A DNA stretch of 64,000 nucleotides, taken from NCBI GenBank assembly GCA_963377175.1, contig CAUJNA010002924.1, positions 325,468 through 389,467 of the forward strand, in the 5' to 3' direction. The translations under genes and the position numbers were made by a program. The notes under the pieces were generated by a model. It saw only the letters and a list, made by a program, of their open reading frames with translations. It did no database searches and was not told the DNA's origin. This document shows, piece by piece, positions 32,694 to 42,378 of this stretch (position 1 is its first letter; every line of letters begins with the position of its first letter). This DNA comes from Effrenium voratum. Taxonomy: Eukaryota; Sar; Dinophyceae; Suessiales; Symbiodiniaceae.

Positions 32694-32766
<73 letters not shown>
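32694..32766. repeat. CTG trinucleotide repeat, about 24 units
   Basis: An uninterrupted CTG run preceded by a T-run. One minus frame would give polyalanine after an ATG and another polyglutamine, but no bias or splice site marks either as coding. Confidence 0.95.
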
Positions 32767-32768
<2 letters not shown>

Positions 32769-33050
32769 GTTGCCATTGTTGACATCCTTACAAAAATGTG
32801 AGTTGATCGTTAACGGGGATCCACAAACGGGGTAGTCACAGTTTGTTGCTGACAGGCTGATTGTTTAGTTGTTGCTAGCTCACAATTCTTTTTTGAGTTC
32901 CCATTCATGGGCCCCTCTTGCTTTGAGGATGCCTGTGTCGATGCCGTTCTTAACGCAGCTTTTGGGGGCCTCCTGTTTCATCGGCTGGGCTCAGCCAAGT
33001 GAGTTCTTGCCAAATGAAGGACACCTCTTCAATACAACCCCCAATGTTTA

Positions 33051-33164
33051 CTAGGTCCCCAGTAGTGCCCTTTTACCCTTTTTGGTTGGGAGGGTTCCCC
33101 TACCGAAATAGACTACAGAAAAAAGTTGGTACCCTTATTCTAACCTCTCTACTGGAGGACCTAG
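33051..33164 (+). mobile_element. Family A element with TTTA target duplication
   Basis: Starts CTAGGTCCCCAGTAG and ends CTACTGGAGGACCTAG (inverted repeats of about 16 bases). TTTA occurs on both sides (33047-33050 and 33165-33168). Length 114. Confidence 0.9.
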
Positions 33165-34449
33165 TTTAGTTCTGCTTGTTCATTGCGAGCATCTGACCTC
33201 TGCTGTAGAGTTTAGCGCGGAGGTAGCTGGGTCAGTACTTCCACAAGGCACGAGCTCTCCAGTCTGGTAGGGCGTGGTAGGGTACCAGGGAATTTCTCCA
33301 GATTTGGCCGCACCTTGAGGAAACAATTGGACTCTTCCTGCGCCAGCTGTGAGGTCTCCATTCCTTTGCTGGGATAGTGCTTGAAATGATGTTATCATTA
33401 AGGTCCACCCGCGACTGAGATGTGGCTATTGCCCCCTGGACAAGGTGCAACCGATCGCCGGTGAGTGGAAGATAACACATTCAGAAGGCTGAAAGCTTGA
33501 TGCAGGGATTCCTGCCAGGGATGCCAAAGTTTCAGCCACACAGAAGTTGAATTTCTTTCAGTTTCCAGGCCGCAAAGAACGTCACAGCGGACGCGGCCGG
33601 TGTGTCGCCTGTCGGGCGCCAAGTTGGGCGCCATGTTGTGGCCTGGAACCACCTCTTTTTTTGTGCGGAAAGCTATCTTCGGGGATCTGAGTAGGCCCAC
33701 CATCCGAACATTGGCCGGTTCTTTATCCGGAACTGGAATGGTACCAAGCCGGGCTCCAGGGAAACAATTGCATTGTACTGGGCTTGCACGGAGCTGGTAG
33801 GTTCCAAAGCAACTTCTGTAAAACCTGGATGGTTACATGTGCAATACGTGAAGTTTTGTCGGGTCAACGCTTCCGGCGTCGGCGTCATTTTCCTGGTGAG
33901 ACTCCCCTTTTAGTTTGGGTACGCCCAAAACGGAACCGGCCGACTGACCGACTGACCAACCGACCAACCGACCAAACAACAAATGGGTTTCTCTTTGTAC
34001 CAGCGTCAGTGGGCAGGTGTTGTTACTGTTGACCCCATATTAATAAGCCCTGCTTATTTTTAGGAGGTGTCCCTAGGTTTAGTGGGGAATCATCACTTTT
34101 GGAGGGGATCACCCCCTACTAAGAAACTGGGGTTGATTAATGTGGGGTCAACATTACTTTCTCCTGTGTTTCACCGTTTTTGGCAGGTCCTGTTGTGATG
34201 GGTTTTGTTGGGCTGTGAGAAGGGGATTCCGAATCTTCTTTTTGGGGAGGGCTTGCAACCCCCGCTCAGCAGGGTCAAAATGACAGTTTGCAGTGTCCGG
34301 GGAGGTTCACCAGAATGGTTGGGTTTCCCTTGGGCTTCCCTGTAAACCAACCCTAACAAGCGTACCTCCAAAAGAAAGCACAGTTATTTGGAATAGCAAT
34401 TGAATAAGTGGCAACTGTTCATTGGAGTGTACTCCTTTTTCCCCACTTT
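33165..34449. other. Non-coding stretch
   Basis: No assured exon. A short tandem of GACCGACTGACCAACC-type words lies at 33938-33974. Confidence 0.4.
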
Positions 34450-34575
34450 CTATGGAGCACGGAGGTGGCATGGGGACTCCGGAGCACTCCCCACTCGGCT
34501 TCGCCGGGTTTCGGGCAGGTGGAGTCGCCGGTGGCGCGGGGCCGGCGCCGATAGAACGAGCGAGCCTCGAGTGAC
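34450..34575 (-). CDS. Candidate GC-rich exon, strand uncertain
   Basis: The minus frame has more than 85 percent G/C third positions: FYRRRPRATGDSTCPKPGEA and onward to VLHRK. It has a CTCGAG acceptor and GAAA/GTGGGG donor. The plus strand is also open (GTPEHSPLGFAGFRAGG.. to TGA at 34572-34574). It lies about 25 bases from a family E element. Confidence 0.35.
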   Translation of the reverse strand, partial: VTRGSLVLSAPAPRHRRLHLPETRRSRVGSAPESPCHLRAP

Positions 34576-34600
34576 GAGCAAAACGGGCGAGCGAGAAATG

Positions 34601-34803
34601 GGTGTGGCTCAAAAAACCGGAATTCCAAAATGGGTTGCCCTGGCAAGTGGAAACATAGACCAAAACCTGCAGATTGCCCCTCCTTTGTAATTTTGAGCCA
34701 CACCCAAATGGGTATGGGTCAAAATTAAGCCAGACGGCAGGTTTTAGTCATTGGTTCCATGTACCCGGGTTCCATTTTTGATGCCTATTTTTGACCCACA
34801 GCC
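34601..34803. mobile_element. Family E composite: two inverted-repeat elements in a row
   Basis: Element E1 (34601-34704) has exact 14-base terminal repeats GGTGTGGCTCAAAA and TTTTGAGCCACACC. Element E2 (about 34711-34803) has ATGGGTCAAAATT and ATTTTTGACCCAC ends. The same pair recurs at 36970-37168. Confidence 0.8.
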
Positions 34804-35188
34804 AGATCCCCGAAGCTCTCCCAACACCGAAGTGCCAGGGCTTAAGATCCACCCAACAAAATCGGGAGCCAAAGAGTCAAGGAGCCCATTTTGTTTTGGC
34901 CGCCAACATCCACTACTGCTAGATGTAAGAGCTGAAAACAACAAATCTTGCCAATCCATCCCTGAAAGGATCTTCCTACAAAACTGGGCGAGCTTTTGGG
35001 TTCGTCAATCGCTGGAACTGGCGTGCACAAAGCCCGTTCACTTGTTTAGATTGGTACTCCCGCCGCCGGGGTTGGGCTTCATGGAATTGGGAGGGGGAGA
35101 TCGACCCTCCATTTGTGGCAACCCATTTTGCCTAAGACTGGGTCCCGGAATTTCCCACCCTCCTTCGGTGAGTGGATCCCGTTTCAGC
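34804..35188. other. Non-coding stretch
   Basis: Open in one plus frame but without bias. No exon called. Confidence 0.35.
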
Positions 35189-35325
35189 GGCTGAAACAGT
35201 CGAGCAAGGGCCCAACCCGGCGCGCGCGAAGGGCGAGCATGGCGCGCACCCGAAGCTGGTCGCGCCCCTCTCTCATTCTCACTGGCCACGCCCTCGTCAG
35301 GCAGCGCCGAAGCCGAGTGGCCCAG
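35189..35325 (+). CDS. Candidate GC-rich exon upstream of the ankyrin gene
   Basis: Strong acceptor GATCCCGTTTCAG and donor GCCCA/GTGTAC. One frame is basic (SSKGPTRRARRASMARTRSW). Another reads VEQGPNPARAKGEHGAHP, which faintly resembles an ankyrin loop (LLEQGANPNA..HGATP). The minus strand is also open with bias. Membership of the ankyrin gene is possible but unproven. Confidence 0.4.
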
Positions 35326-36969
35326 TGTACATAGTGGCCCGATGGCTGGAATAGTTTCGGACAAACGCGTTCGTCGCAAATGGGATTCCACGCACCCCTT
35401 TTTACCCCCTCTTGGCATTTGACTTCCCCTGTCAAGCAATCTGCGGAAGGGAGTCGTTTTAAGAGTGTTGGGAGCTTCCAGGTTTCAGTGTTGGAGTGAG
35501 GCCGGGAGAGCTGAAGGGCGATTGCAGCTAAAAAACCCAAGAAGCTCAGCCGAGCCAAACTTGTCGAGTTCGTGCGCTTCAAGGGATAGCCGTTCGCCGA
35601 AGAAGACTTTATTCTTGAACACGACTCTGCTGAGCGGATGAAATGTGCAACTTAAATTCGGGTAGCGCACAGAAAGCAAACGCCACAATGGCTTGCTTTT
35701 TTGTGTATGTGTGTTTTTGAGGGTACCCCTTTCAGGTTGCTTTACCGGGAAACCAAACGGGAACAACCACATTTTGCTTGGAGAGGTTTGACTGAGGGTG
35801 CAGGGCTTTCTTCTGAGGGCTCAGGTTGGGCTGGCTCTCCAGCTGAGAATAGCTGGCGTTAACTTCGGTCTCTGGAGGATCCTCTAAGGAACCCCCCCCC
35901 CCCCGCAAATGTGGATGTGTCATTTTTGAGTTGGACCCCCTTAGAATGGCTTCCGTTTTCCTGTTCAAACTACCAACATTTGGGTGAACCGCCCGTCACG
36001 GTCTGGATGTATCCGATAGTCTGGCTGGCTTAGTTGGCAAAGAGATTGACCTTGCATACGACCTTGAACGTAAAAATGGTAACACCTAGACCTCCACGGG
36101 TTCCCTCCCTTTTTGGTCGGGTTCCCTTAAAAAATGAAGCAACCAAAGTAGGTATGCACCCACAGGTTTCCCCAAGGCCAGCACGAGTTTGGGATGTGCC
36201 CTTGATTCGTTGCTACCTGTCTCCTTTGGCTCGACTCGCAGCTTGTCTCGCGAGAACAAGACACAGCCGAATGAACAAAGAACCATGCCGAAAAGGAGTG
36301 ACGTCCAAAAGCAGCTGAAGAGCCTGCACATACCAAGTGAGCAACGGCGCATCGATGTGTTGATGTGTGACATGTTACGCAGAAGTCTTGGTGCTCATTG
36401 AGCCTCACAACATGTGCAGCGAAGCGCAACCAAACAGAAGCCGGACTTGGGGGCATGTCACCGACACAGATTTGCGTAGCTTGACGATTAGGCGGATTTA
36501 TGTGGATCGCTGAATCCAGAGGTATCCTCCATGCATTAGCCAGCGGCAGCCACTATGATTGCAGCTTGGGGCATAGCATCACCAGGCCTTGGCAGCCAAC
36601 AGATGTTGAAAACCAGCAGAATTACGCGATCCCGTACCCTAAGTAATGTATAGTGAAGGGGTTCATGACTAGAGTCATGAATTTCAGTTGGAGGTGAGGA
36701 TGTGTTGAGACAAGAATTTCCGGAAGTGTATACCCGCATTGCCCCAAAGAGTCAAGACGCGCACTACAGATACACTGGCACAGCTTTGTAGTTTGGCTCA
36801 TAGTTCAGTGAGATGATCCGGCCTGTTGAATCGCAAAGGAGATGGTTGACGCGGAGCGGGCCAGTAGGTAACACACACACAGACAGCTTAGTTCACATCA
36901 GAATTCGGTGGGGATCCATGTCCACCAACCACTTTGGAGGTTCCAACTTTTAAGACTCATAGCCATATG
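35326..36969. other. Non-coding stretch with family-F-like elements
   Basis: Family-F-like copies lie at about 35705-35775 and 35885-35960 (C-run, GGATGTGTCATTTTTGAG). No assured exon. Confidence 0.45.
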
Positions 36970-37168
36970 GCTGTGGCTCAAAGCGCTGTACCAAAACGGC
37001 ACCTTGGTATACCTTGAGAAGTGGCGCCAAAGACTAAACCCTGCGGATTGCCCTAGCTCTTGAATTTTGAACCACACGGGTCAAAATCAAACCACTAGTG
37101 AACCACAGGCTTTAGTCCTTGGTTCCATTTCGCAGGGTTCCATTTTGGATACCTATTTTTGACCCCCC
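36970..37168. mobile_element. Second family E composite
   Basis: E1-like part with TGTGGCTCAAA and TTTTGAACCACA ends, directly followed by an E2-like part from GGGTCAAAATC to TATTTTTGACCCCCCGCC. Same order as at 34601. It ends about 55 bases before the first ankyrin exon. Confidence 0.75.
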
Positions 37169-37223
37169 GCCATATGCCCCAAGGCTCAGGTGAGTCGAGC
37201 TGGCGGCGATTTTTTCGGCTGAG

Positions 37224-37262
37224 GCCCAGCTCTTCACCGCGGCGGCCGAGGGGCGAGCGGAG
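37224..37262 (+). CDS. Ankyrin-repeat gene: exon with first helix of a repeat
   Basis: Thirteen codons in phase 0, AQLFTAAAEGRAE, after a T-rich acceptor (TTTTTTCGGCTGAG). The donor is GC (GCGGAG/GCCTTT). The pattern L..AA..G..E corresponds to ankyrin positions 8-18 (first helix and turn). It is the earliest ankyrin exon found; the gene's start was not identified. The C-terminal glutamate codon joins in phase to the exon at 38531. Confidence 0.75.
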
Positions 37263-37368
37263 GCCTTTCGCGCAATTCCGGGTGGGGGGGTGCCCCGAAA
37301 CGGCTTCGGTTTTCCTGGTGTCACGATTTAAAAAAAAAACAGAGCGCAAACAAAAAAATGGGGTACCC

Positions 37369-38208
37369 TCAAAAACCTTGCCTCTTTGGAGAGGGTTTTC
37401 CCCCTGCAACAGCGACCCCAAGGTGCCGGAACTTTAAAGGACCTTGGCCTTTGGAGGTCGAATCTGAAAGTTTCATCGAAGGCCAGCAGGATGTCTCAAT
37501 GGTTTTCGGCGCTGTGCAACGATTGGTGGTTGTTTCATTGCGATCCTTGCGCTGCTCTCTTGTTTGGGCCCCCCTTCTTTCAAGGTTACACATACGGGTG
37601 GCGTGTGTTGTTTGTTTCATGGCCGCCAGACAGGTGAGTCCGCTCTGTTTGTGGAGCTGCTGCTCCTGAGATCGGAGTTTGTTACCAGTGGATTCAGCGC
37701 GAGGGCTGCAGCAGCATATGGGAAGAACTCCTACACCAACTGGGATAATTCGATTCAACCCCAGGAACAAAAGGGACAAGCCACTTATTGGTGCAGGGCT
37801 TTGTGCATCAGCACGAGCATCCGAACAAGTGCGATGTTCTTCCCTCAACGATGCGCTGTTGGCCCCGCAGCAGTTGGTTTGTGTGCTTGAGCTTTCGGGC
37901 CGTTTCTCGTCCTCCGAAAGCCGCATGGTGAAACTAGCAACTAGATTCCCACCATCGGAGCGACCCCCAAATGGACCAGTGCAAACTGCACGGAATGTGT
38001 GGCAGACTGGATTCCTGGGGAGCCAAGACTGTCCCAGAATCCATAGTATCAGTGCACCCCATAGAACTGTGGATGGACGGATGGCTGGAAAAATCCACTT
38101 GGCGTAGGAGTTTGTATAGCCATCCCCACATATCCACACTATCCGGAGGTTCTCTTCGCAGTGCAACCCAGCAGACGTTGCTGACCTTTTGGTCTGTTTT
38201 GGAACCAA
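37369..38208 (-). CDS. Long uninterrupted minus-strand frame, 279 codons
   Basis: This is the longest open frame in the window outside the microsatellite. Chance alone makes this length unlikely at this base composition. Third positions show no bias, the frame runs through a dispersed repeat (37688-37796), and it lies inside a plus-strand ankyrin intron. Fragments such as RLSEDEKRPESSSTQTN look polar. No family recognised. It may be a mobile-element remnant or an accident of low stop density. Confidence 0.25.
   Translation of the reverse strand: MVPKQTKRSATSAGLHCEENLRIVWICGDGYTNSYAKWIFPAIRPSTVLWGALILWILGQSWLPRNPVCHTFRAVCTGPFGGRSDGGNLVASFTMRLSEDEKRPESSSTQTNCCGANSASLREEHRTCSDARADAQSPAPISGLSLLFLGLNRIIPVGVGVLPICCCSPRAESTGNKLRSQEQQLHKQSGLTCLAAMKQTTHATRMCNLERRGAQTREQRKDRNETTTNRCTAPKTIETSCWPSMKLSDSTSKGQGPLKFRHLGVAVAGGKPSPKRQGF
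37688..37796 (+). repeat. Dispersed repeat, copy 1
   Basis: GTGGATTCAGCGCGAGG.. to ..AAAGGGACAAGCCACTTATTGG matches 39861-39957 with a few changes. The two copies lie on either side of exons in the ankyrin gene. Confidence 0.8.
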
Positions 38209-38530
38209 GGATGGAAACCCGAAAGCCCCAACCTTAGGGCTGGGGGTATTTGGGGTTAGATTTGGGAAAGCCTACCGGTTATCTCCGGCCCTGAGACAAG
38301 TGCATTGTCAACACAATGCCTCTGGCGGTCAAAGACTGGTTCAGTATACATCCAGAAATGAACCCATGGCCTGTTCGGATTGCTTGGGCCGGCTTCCCAG
38401 AACTAAGTCATTAACGGTAAGGGGATCATAGCCAGGGTGGGTGCGAACTTGGAGAGAGGATTGATGTCCACCGATGTTGTGAGCTCCCCATATGGATAGC
38501 CATGGGTCCCCGTATCCATTCAGCCGAGAG

Positions 38531-38572
38531 GTGTGCAAAGATCTCCTCCGGCAACATCCCCAGCTCCTTGAG
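38531..38572 (+). CDS. Ankyrin-repeat gene: second-helix exon
   Basis: Fourteen codons in phase 0, VCKDLLRQHPQLLE, after the acceptor TTCAGCCGAGAG and before a GC donor (CTTGAG/GCTCCG). It forms the second helix and loop of the repeat begun at 37224, with the common HPxLL loop variant (34-residue repeat). The next exon starts with AC-D, exactly where the following repeat should begin. Confidence 0.8.
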
Positions 38573-39714
38573 GCTCCGATCGTCGGATTGTGACCAAGCC
38601 TGTGACGCTCCTGTGGTTGATCCCAGGCACCTGCTCAAAACTTTATCGCTATGTTGTTGGGTCTTTGGACTTTACAGCAGCTTTTGGGGAAACGAGGGAT
38701 TTTCCATTGAACCCACAACAAGTTAAACTTGGTGCATCTCGCATGCACTGTGTCGGTAGCATGACTCGCAAACAAACTTTTGGCAACGAAGTGGTGCCTT
38801 TGCGGTGGTTTTCCCTGTACGGAGGGAGTATGGGTTGGGATTGGCCAGCCTACCATTTTGAACAGCCCGGCCTGTGCTGGGTACTAAAGAGCCCAAAATG
38901 GTGGCTTTTCCCTCAGGAAGCCAAAAGGGGAGATCCCATTTTTCACAGGCGAACATTTTCCAACCATAGGCACCTGAGTCATCCAAAAGCTTGTTTTGTC
39001 CCGAGGTGAGAATTGATTCATCCAAAGCGGACATTCGCCTTGGAGAAGCTGTTAAAGATGTATCGGAACCCTTCAGCTTGTCTTATAAACCTCTTAGGGG
39101 CATCAAGGGTCACGCTTCAAACCCTCACTTCCTGATTCCTGGATTTCTTTTTCTGGGAAGACCATGTTAGTGCTAAACAAACAGTTTAGTTACTTTTTTG
39201 TCCAATCCACTCGATCGGAAGTGAGAACCCTAAGTATACAGCTTTTCCCACAATCCTCTCTTAGGACCTTCAGGGACATCAATTAGGGTTTCCCGTTGTT
39301 TTTTCCCAAAAAAGCCACATCCGTATGCTGGGTAACCAAGGGTCATGCTTTAAACCCTCATAAGTTGAATGGGTTACTGTATTACTTGGTGGCTCCCAGC
39401 CATCCCCTTAGCTTTCTACCTGTTTTGTGTTTAGCGGGGATTTCCATTCAAGCCACAAACACTTGGTGGCTCCCAGCCATCCCCTTAGCCTTTTAGTTTT
39501 TTTAGTGTTTAGTGGCAGTTTCCATTTAGGCCACTAAAAGTTGCACTTTTCGCGGCGGATCTAAACGGACAGCCCAGGTTACTTCCATTTGCTAAAGAAT
39601 ATTTGTTATTTTCCTTCGTTGGTTTTAAAAGGAATTTATCACTACGATTTGTTTCCAGGGTCTTAATCAAATGGAAGGTTACTATCCCGTTGCCTTTTTT
39701 TGGGAGCGTTGCAG
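38573..39714. other. Ankyrin intron with family C and two family B elements
   Basis: Family C at about 39122-39223: CTCACTTCCTGATTCC at the left, CGATCGGAAGTGAG at the right. A family B copy at 39388-39460 is interrupted by, or adjacent to, a second at about 39461-39578, both starting TTGGTGGCTCCCAGCCATCC. Confidence 0.65.
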
Positions 39715-39774
39715 GCCTGCGACCGGCAGGGCCGCACCGCGCTGGTGCTCGCGGCCCGACACGGCCGGCTCCAG
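39715..39774 (+). CDS. Ankyrin-repeat gene: repeat start and first helix
   Basis: Twenty codons in phase 0 containing DRQGRTALVLAARHGRLQ, a near-consensus ankyrin first half (DxxGRTxLxLAAxxGxL). Strong acceptor (TTTTTTTGGGAGCGTTGCAG) and GC donor (CTCCAG/GCCGGA). From its aspartate to the end of the matching part of the next exons is exactly 33 residues. Ankyrin repeats bind partner proteins; no partner can be inferred. Confidence 0.92.
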
Positions 39775-39860
39775 GCCGGAAGTCAGCAGATTTCGGTGGC
39801 CAATGGGCAGCGTGCTTCTCAACGTCGGAGGGGGAAATCCCCCCCCCCAAAAAAAAAACA

Positions 39861-39956
39861 ATGGATTCAGCGCGAGGACTGCAACAGTAAATCCTGCAAC
39901 TGGGATAGATTCAACCCCAGGAACAAAAGGGACAAACCACCTATCAAGTGGTGCAG
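39861..39956 (+). repeat. Dispersed repeat, copy 2
   Basis: ATGGATTCAGCGCGAGGACT.. matches 37688-37796 and ends where a family A element begins (39957). Confidence 0.8.
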
Positions 39957-40084
39957 CTAGGTCCCCGAGCTAGGTGCCCTTTCTCACCAACTTTTTTGTG
40001 GTTGGGAGGGTTCCCCTGCTAAAATAGACTACAGAAAAAAAATCGGGTGCCACCTTATTCTAACCTCTCTACTGGAGGACCTAG
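39957..40084 (+). mobile_element. Family A element
   Basis: CTAGGTCCCCGAGCTAGG at the left and CTACTGGAGGACCTAG at the right, with the conserved core. No clear target duplication, and the left end seems rearranged. It lies within the ankyrin gene's intron. Confidence 0.8.
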
Positions 40085-40994
40085 GAGCGGTTTCCTGCCG
40101 CGCTCCCTTTAAAGCCAGCCAAAAAGGGTACCCTTGTTTTTTTTGTGTGTTTTTTCGGGCTACCTTTCTTACGGCTGGCTTAGGGTCCCGCTCAGTGGAC
40201 AAAGTACAGAGTTCTTCCCATTGAATATACAAAACGAATCGGAGACTTTTGTAACTCCAAAACGAAAAAAATCGTCCGTATGCAAGATAATGTGCATTCG
40301 AAGATGGAATTGGCACACGGACCAATATGTGCATTCATGATTCGTCGCATTTACAGATAGAGTAGGATATGCAAACATAAATGTATTTAAAGAATAGCTT
40401 ATGATGAAAGTGAAGCAGTCAACAGAGTCACCTGCTAATATGGAATCCACCAGAAGGTCCTCTGAAGAGGACAAACGTGTTTTGTGAACCTGCAGTCAGG
40501 TTCTATGGGCAGGCAGCATACAAACAATAGACATATACAAGCAATATGTGAAGTCAGTCCGGTCCGACCGTGTTCCCTTTATGATGGCAACCCATTTTTC
40601 CATGTCTGGAGACGACACCCACATGCCCCTTCTTAGGGTAGAGGGATGTTTACTTGGGATTTCTTTACAAGACGTAGACGAGTCTGTGTTTTGGTCGATC
40701 CTTTTCTTGATAGTAAAGTGCAATGAGCATGTTAAATGGATGTTCACTCTTGCGTGTTTTGAGCATCCCTGTGGCCGGGGGAATATTTTGACTAGACACT
40801 CTGGCTTGACTGTTTCGGTACCATGAACTTGCTGTAAATTTCTTGGTGGCTCCCAGCCATCCCCTTTGCTTTTTCGCCTTTCAGTGTTTAGTAGTAGTCT
40901 CCATTCAACCCACGAAAAGTTAGTCACTTTTTGCCGGGGGCTCCCCGTGCATTTTTGCTTCATGCATTTTAAAGCGTGCATCTTTGCAGGCCAT

Positions 40995-41440
40995 GCCCGG
41001 TATGTTGAATGCTGTGCCTGGGCAGTTGAAGCTGTGCCTGGACTATTGAAAGCTGTGCCTGGCATGTTAGCTGCGCCTGGGATGTAAAGTTGCAGTGCCT
41101 TGGCTATTGAAAGCTTGGCATGTCCGTGGCTCGCTTTGGTTGGCGGTTGCCTGCTGTGCCTGGGATGTTGAAGGCTGGGATGTTGATCGCGGTGCCTCGG
41201 CTATTGGAAGCTTGGCCTGGACTGCCGCTGTGCCTGGGATGTTGAAAGCTGCGCCTGGGCAGTTGCGCGCTGTGCCTGGGCTGTTGGCAGCTCTGCCAGC
41301 TGATGGGCTGCGCTCGTTGAAAGCTGTGCCGGGTCTGTTGACAGCTGCGCGTATCCGTGCGTGCGTTGTTGGAAACATCCTGCGGTTGGAAGCTGTGCCT
41401 GGGCCTGGGGTGTTGACAGCCGCACATGCGTTGTTGGAAA
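40995..41440. repeat. Minisatellite of GTGCCTGGGxxGTTGAAAGCT, about 21 bases
   Basis: Around fifteen imperfect units. Because 21 is a multiple of three, plus and minus frames stay open as heptad repeats (AVPGLLK and similar), which explains the long open frames here. Confidence 0.85.
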
Positions 41441-41679
41441 CGCCCTGTGCATGTTGACGCCTGCCTCAGCCTGCGCTATCTGGATCGCTGTGCGGGCGCT
41501 CTGTGCTTTCGGACAAATCATTTGCTTATGCCCCGCGGATTCTTGGCCGCGCAAGCGGATTTTCATCAACACATCCGTCGACGGGCTGGCAAATCCGCTG
41601 ACGCCCCGCGGCCGGTAGCAGATTTGGCTCACACTGGCGATGAGACGTTTCCGCCGGCGAAATGGTTGTTATCTTGGCG

Positions 41680-41830
41680 CGAGCGCGGCCGGATCGCGGC
41701 CTGATGGCTGTCGGATCGCGACCTGATCGCGGCTGGATCGCGGCTGGAGTGCGGCCTGACGGCCGTGGCAGCTGGGTGACGTTTGCCGGGTCATGGCTGG
41801 GTCATGGCTGGATCAGTCAGATCGTCGCCG
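41680..41830. repeat. GGATCGCGGCCTGATGGC-type minisatellite
   Basis: Short GC-rich units (GGATCGCGGCTG, CGGCCTGACGGC, GGGTCATGGCTG) repeated imperfectly. Confidence 0.7.
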
Positions 41831-42339
41831 GATGTTGGCCAGACCGCGCGGTGAATATTACCTACGTGTGCGTTTTTATGAAAACCTCCATTCGGCAGAT
41901 CTATGCGCCCAAAAAAATGTCTGTCTAATCAAGATAACTCAATGAGAAGCTCTTCGGGCGCTCTTGGTTCAAACTTTAGTTCGTTTTTCTGCCAAGGTCT
42001 ATTGCGCAGCACACACACACACTTTCTTTGGCGTGTTGACTCATCGACCGAAGTGGTCGTTCATATGTCTTGCTCCGGAGTCGCAACCATCCAACCAACC
42101 AAAAAACCAACCAGCGCACCACAAAGAGGCGCAGTCACATATGTTCGGAGTCCCGTTGCCGTTGGTGAGTTTCAGGCATTGCCTGGCCAAGTGTGGACAA
42201 CACAGCTGCCCCAGTTTCCAGGGCGCGACTTGGGGAGAGTGCCCCCACCCCTTATGAGTGGGGGACGCGGGGGGTCTGAGGGCAGCCCAGATTTGTAGCG
42301 TCTTCAACAATCAACAGGCAGACACCTCTCATGCGGCAG

Positions 42340-42378
42340 GTCTGCGAAGTCCTTGTGGCCGCTCGCGCCGACGTGGAG
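42340..42378 (+). CDS. Ankyrin-repeat gene: second-helix exon
   Basis: Thirteen codons in phase 0, VCEVLVAARADVE, after the acceptor CATGCGGCAG. A GC donor (GTGGAG/GCGCCA) is chosen because it gives exactly eight residues between ADV and the next TPL, as in the ankyrin consensus; the GT at 42391 would add four. It parallels the exon at 38531. Confidence 0.88.

Larger units (their letters stand above)
40085..42339. other. Ankyrin intron, repeat-rich
   Basis: A 2.6 kb GC-AG intron (39775-42339) whose right part holds a family B copy at about 40843-40945 and the two minisatellites listed below. A minus-strand open frame at 40496-41065 lacks bias. Confidence 0.6.

Noticed and set aside
33590..33660. 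Possible LTR or primer-binding site (GC-rich TGTTGTGGCCTGGAACC)
   Set aside because: No paired long terminal repeat and no reverse transcriptase or integrase motif was found nearby.
40496..41065. 189-codon minus-strand open frame
   Set aside because: Partly created by the 21-base minisatellite and has no bias in the rest.
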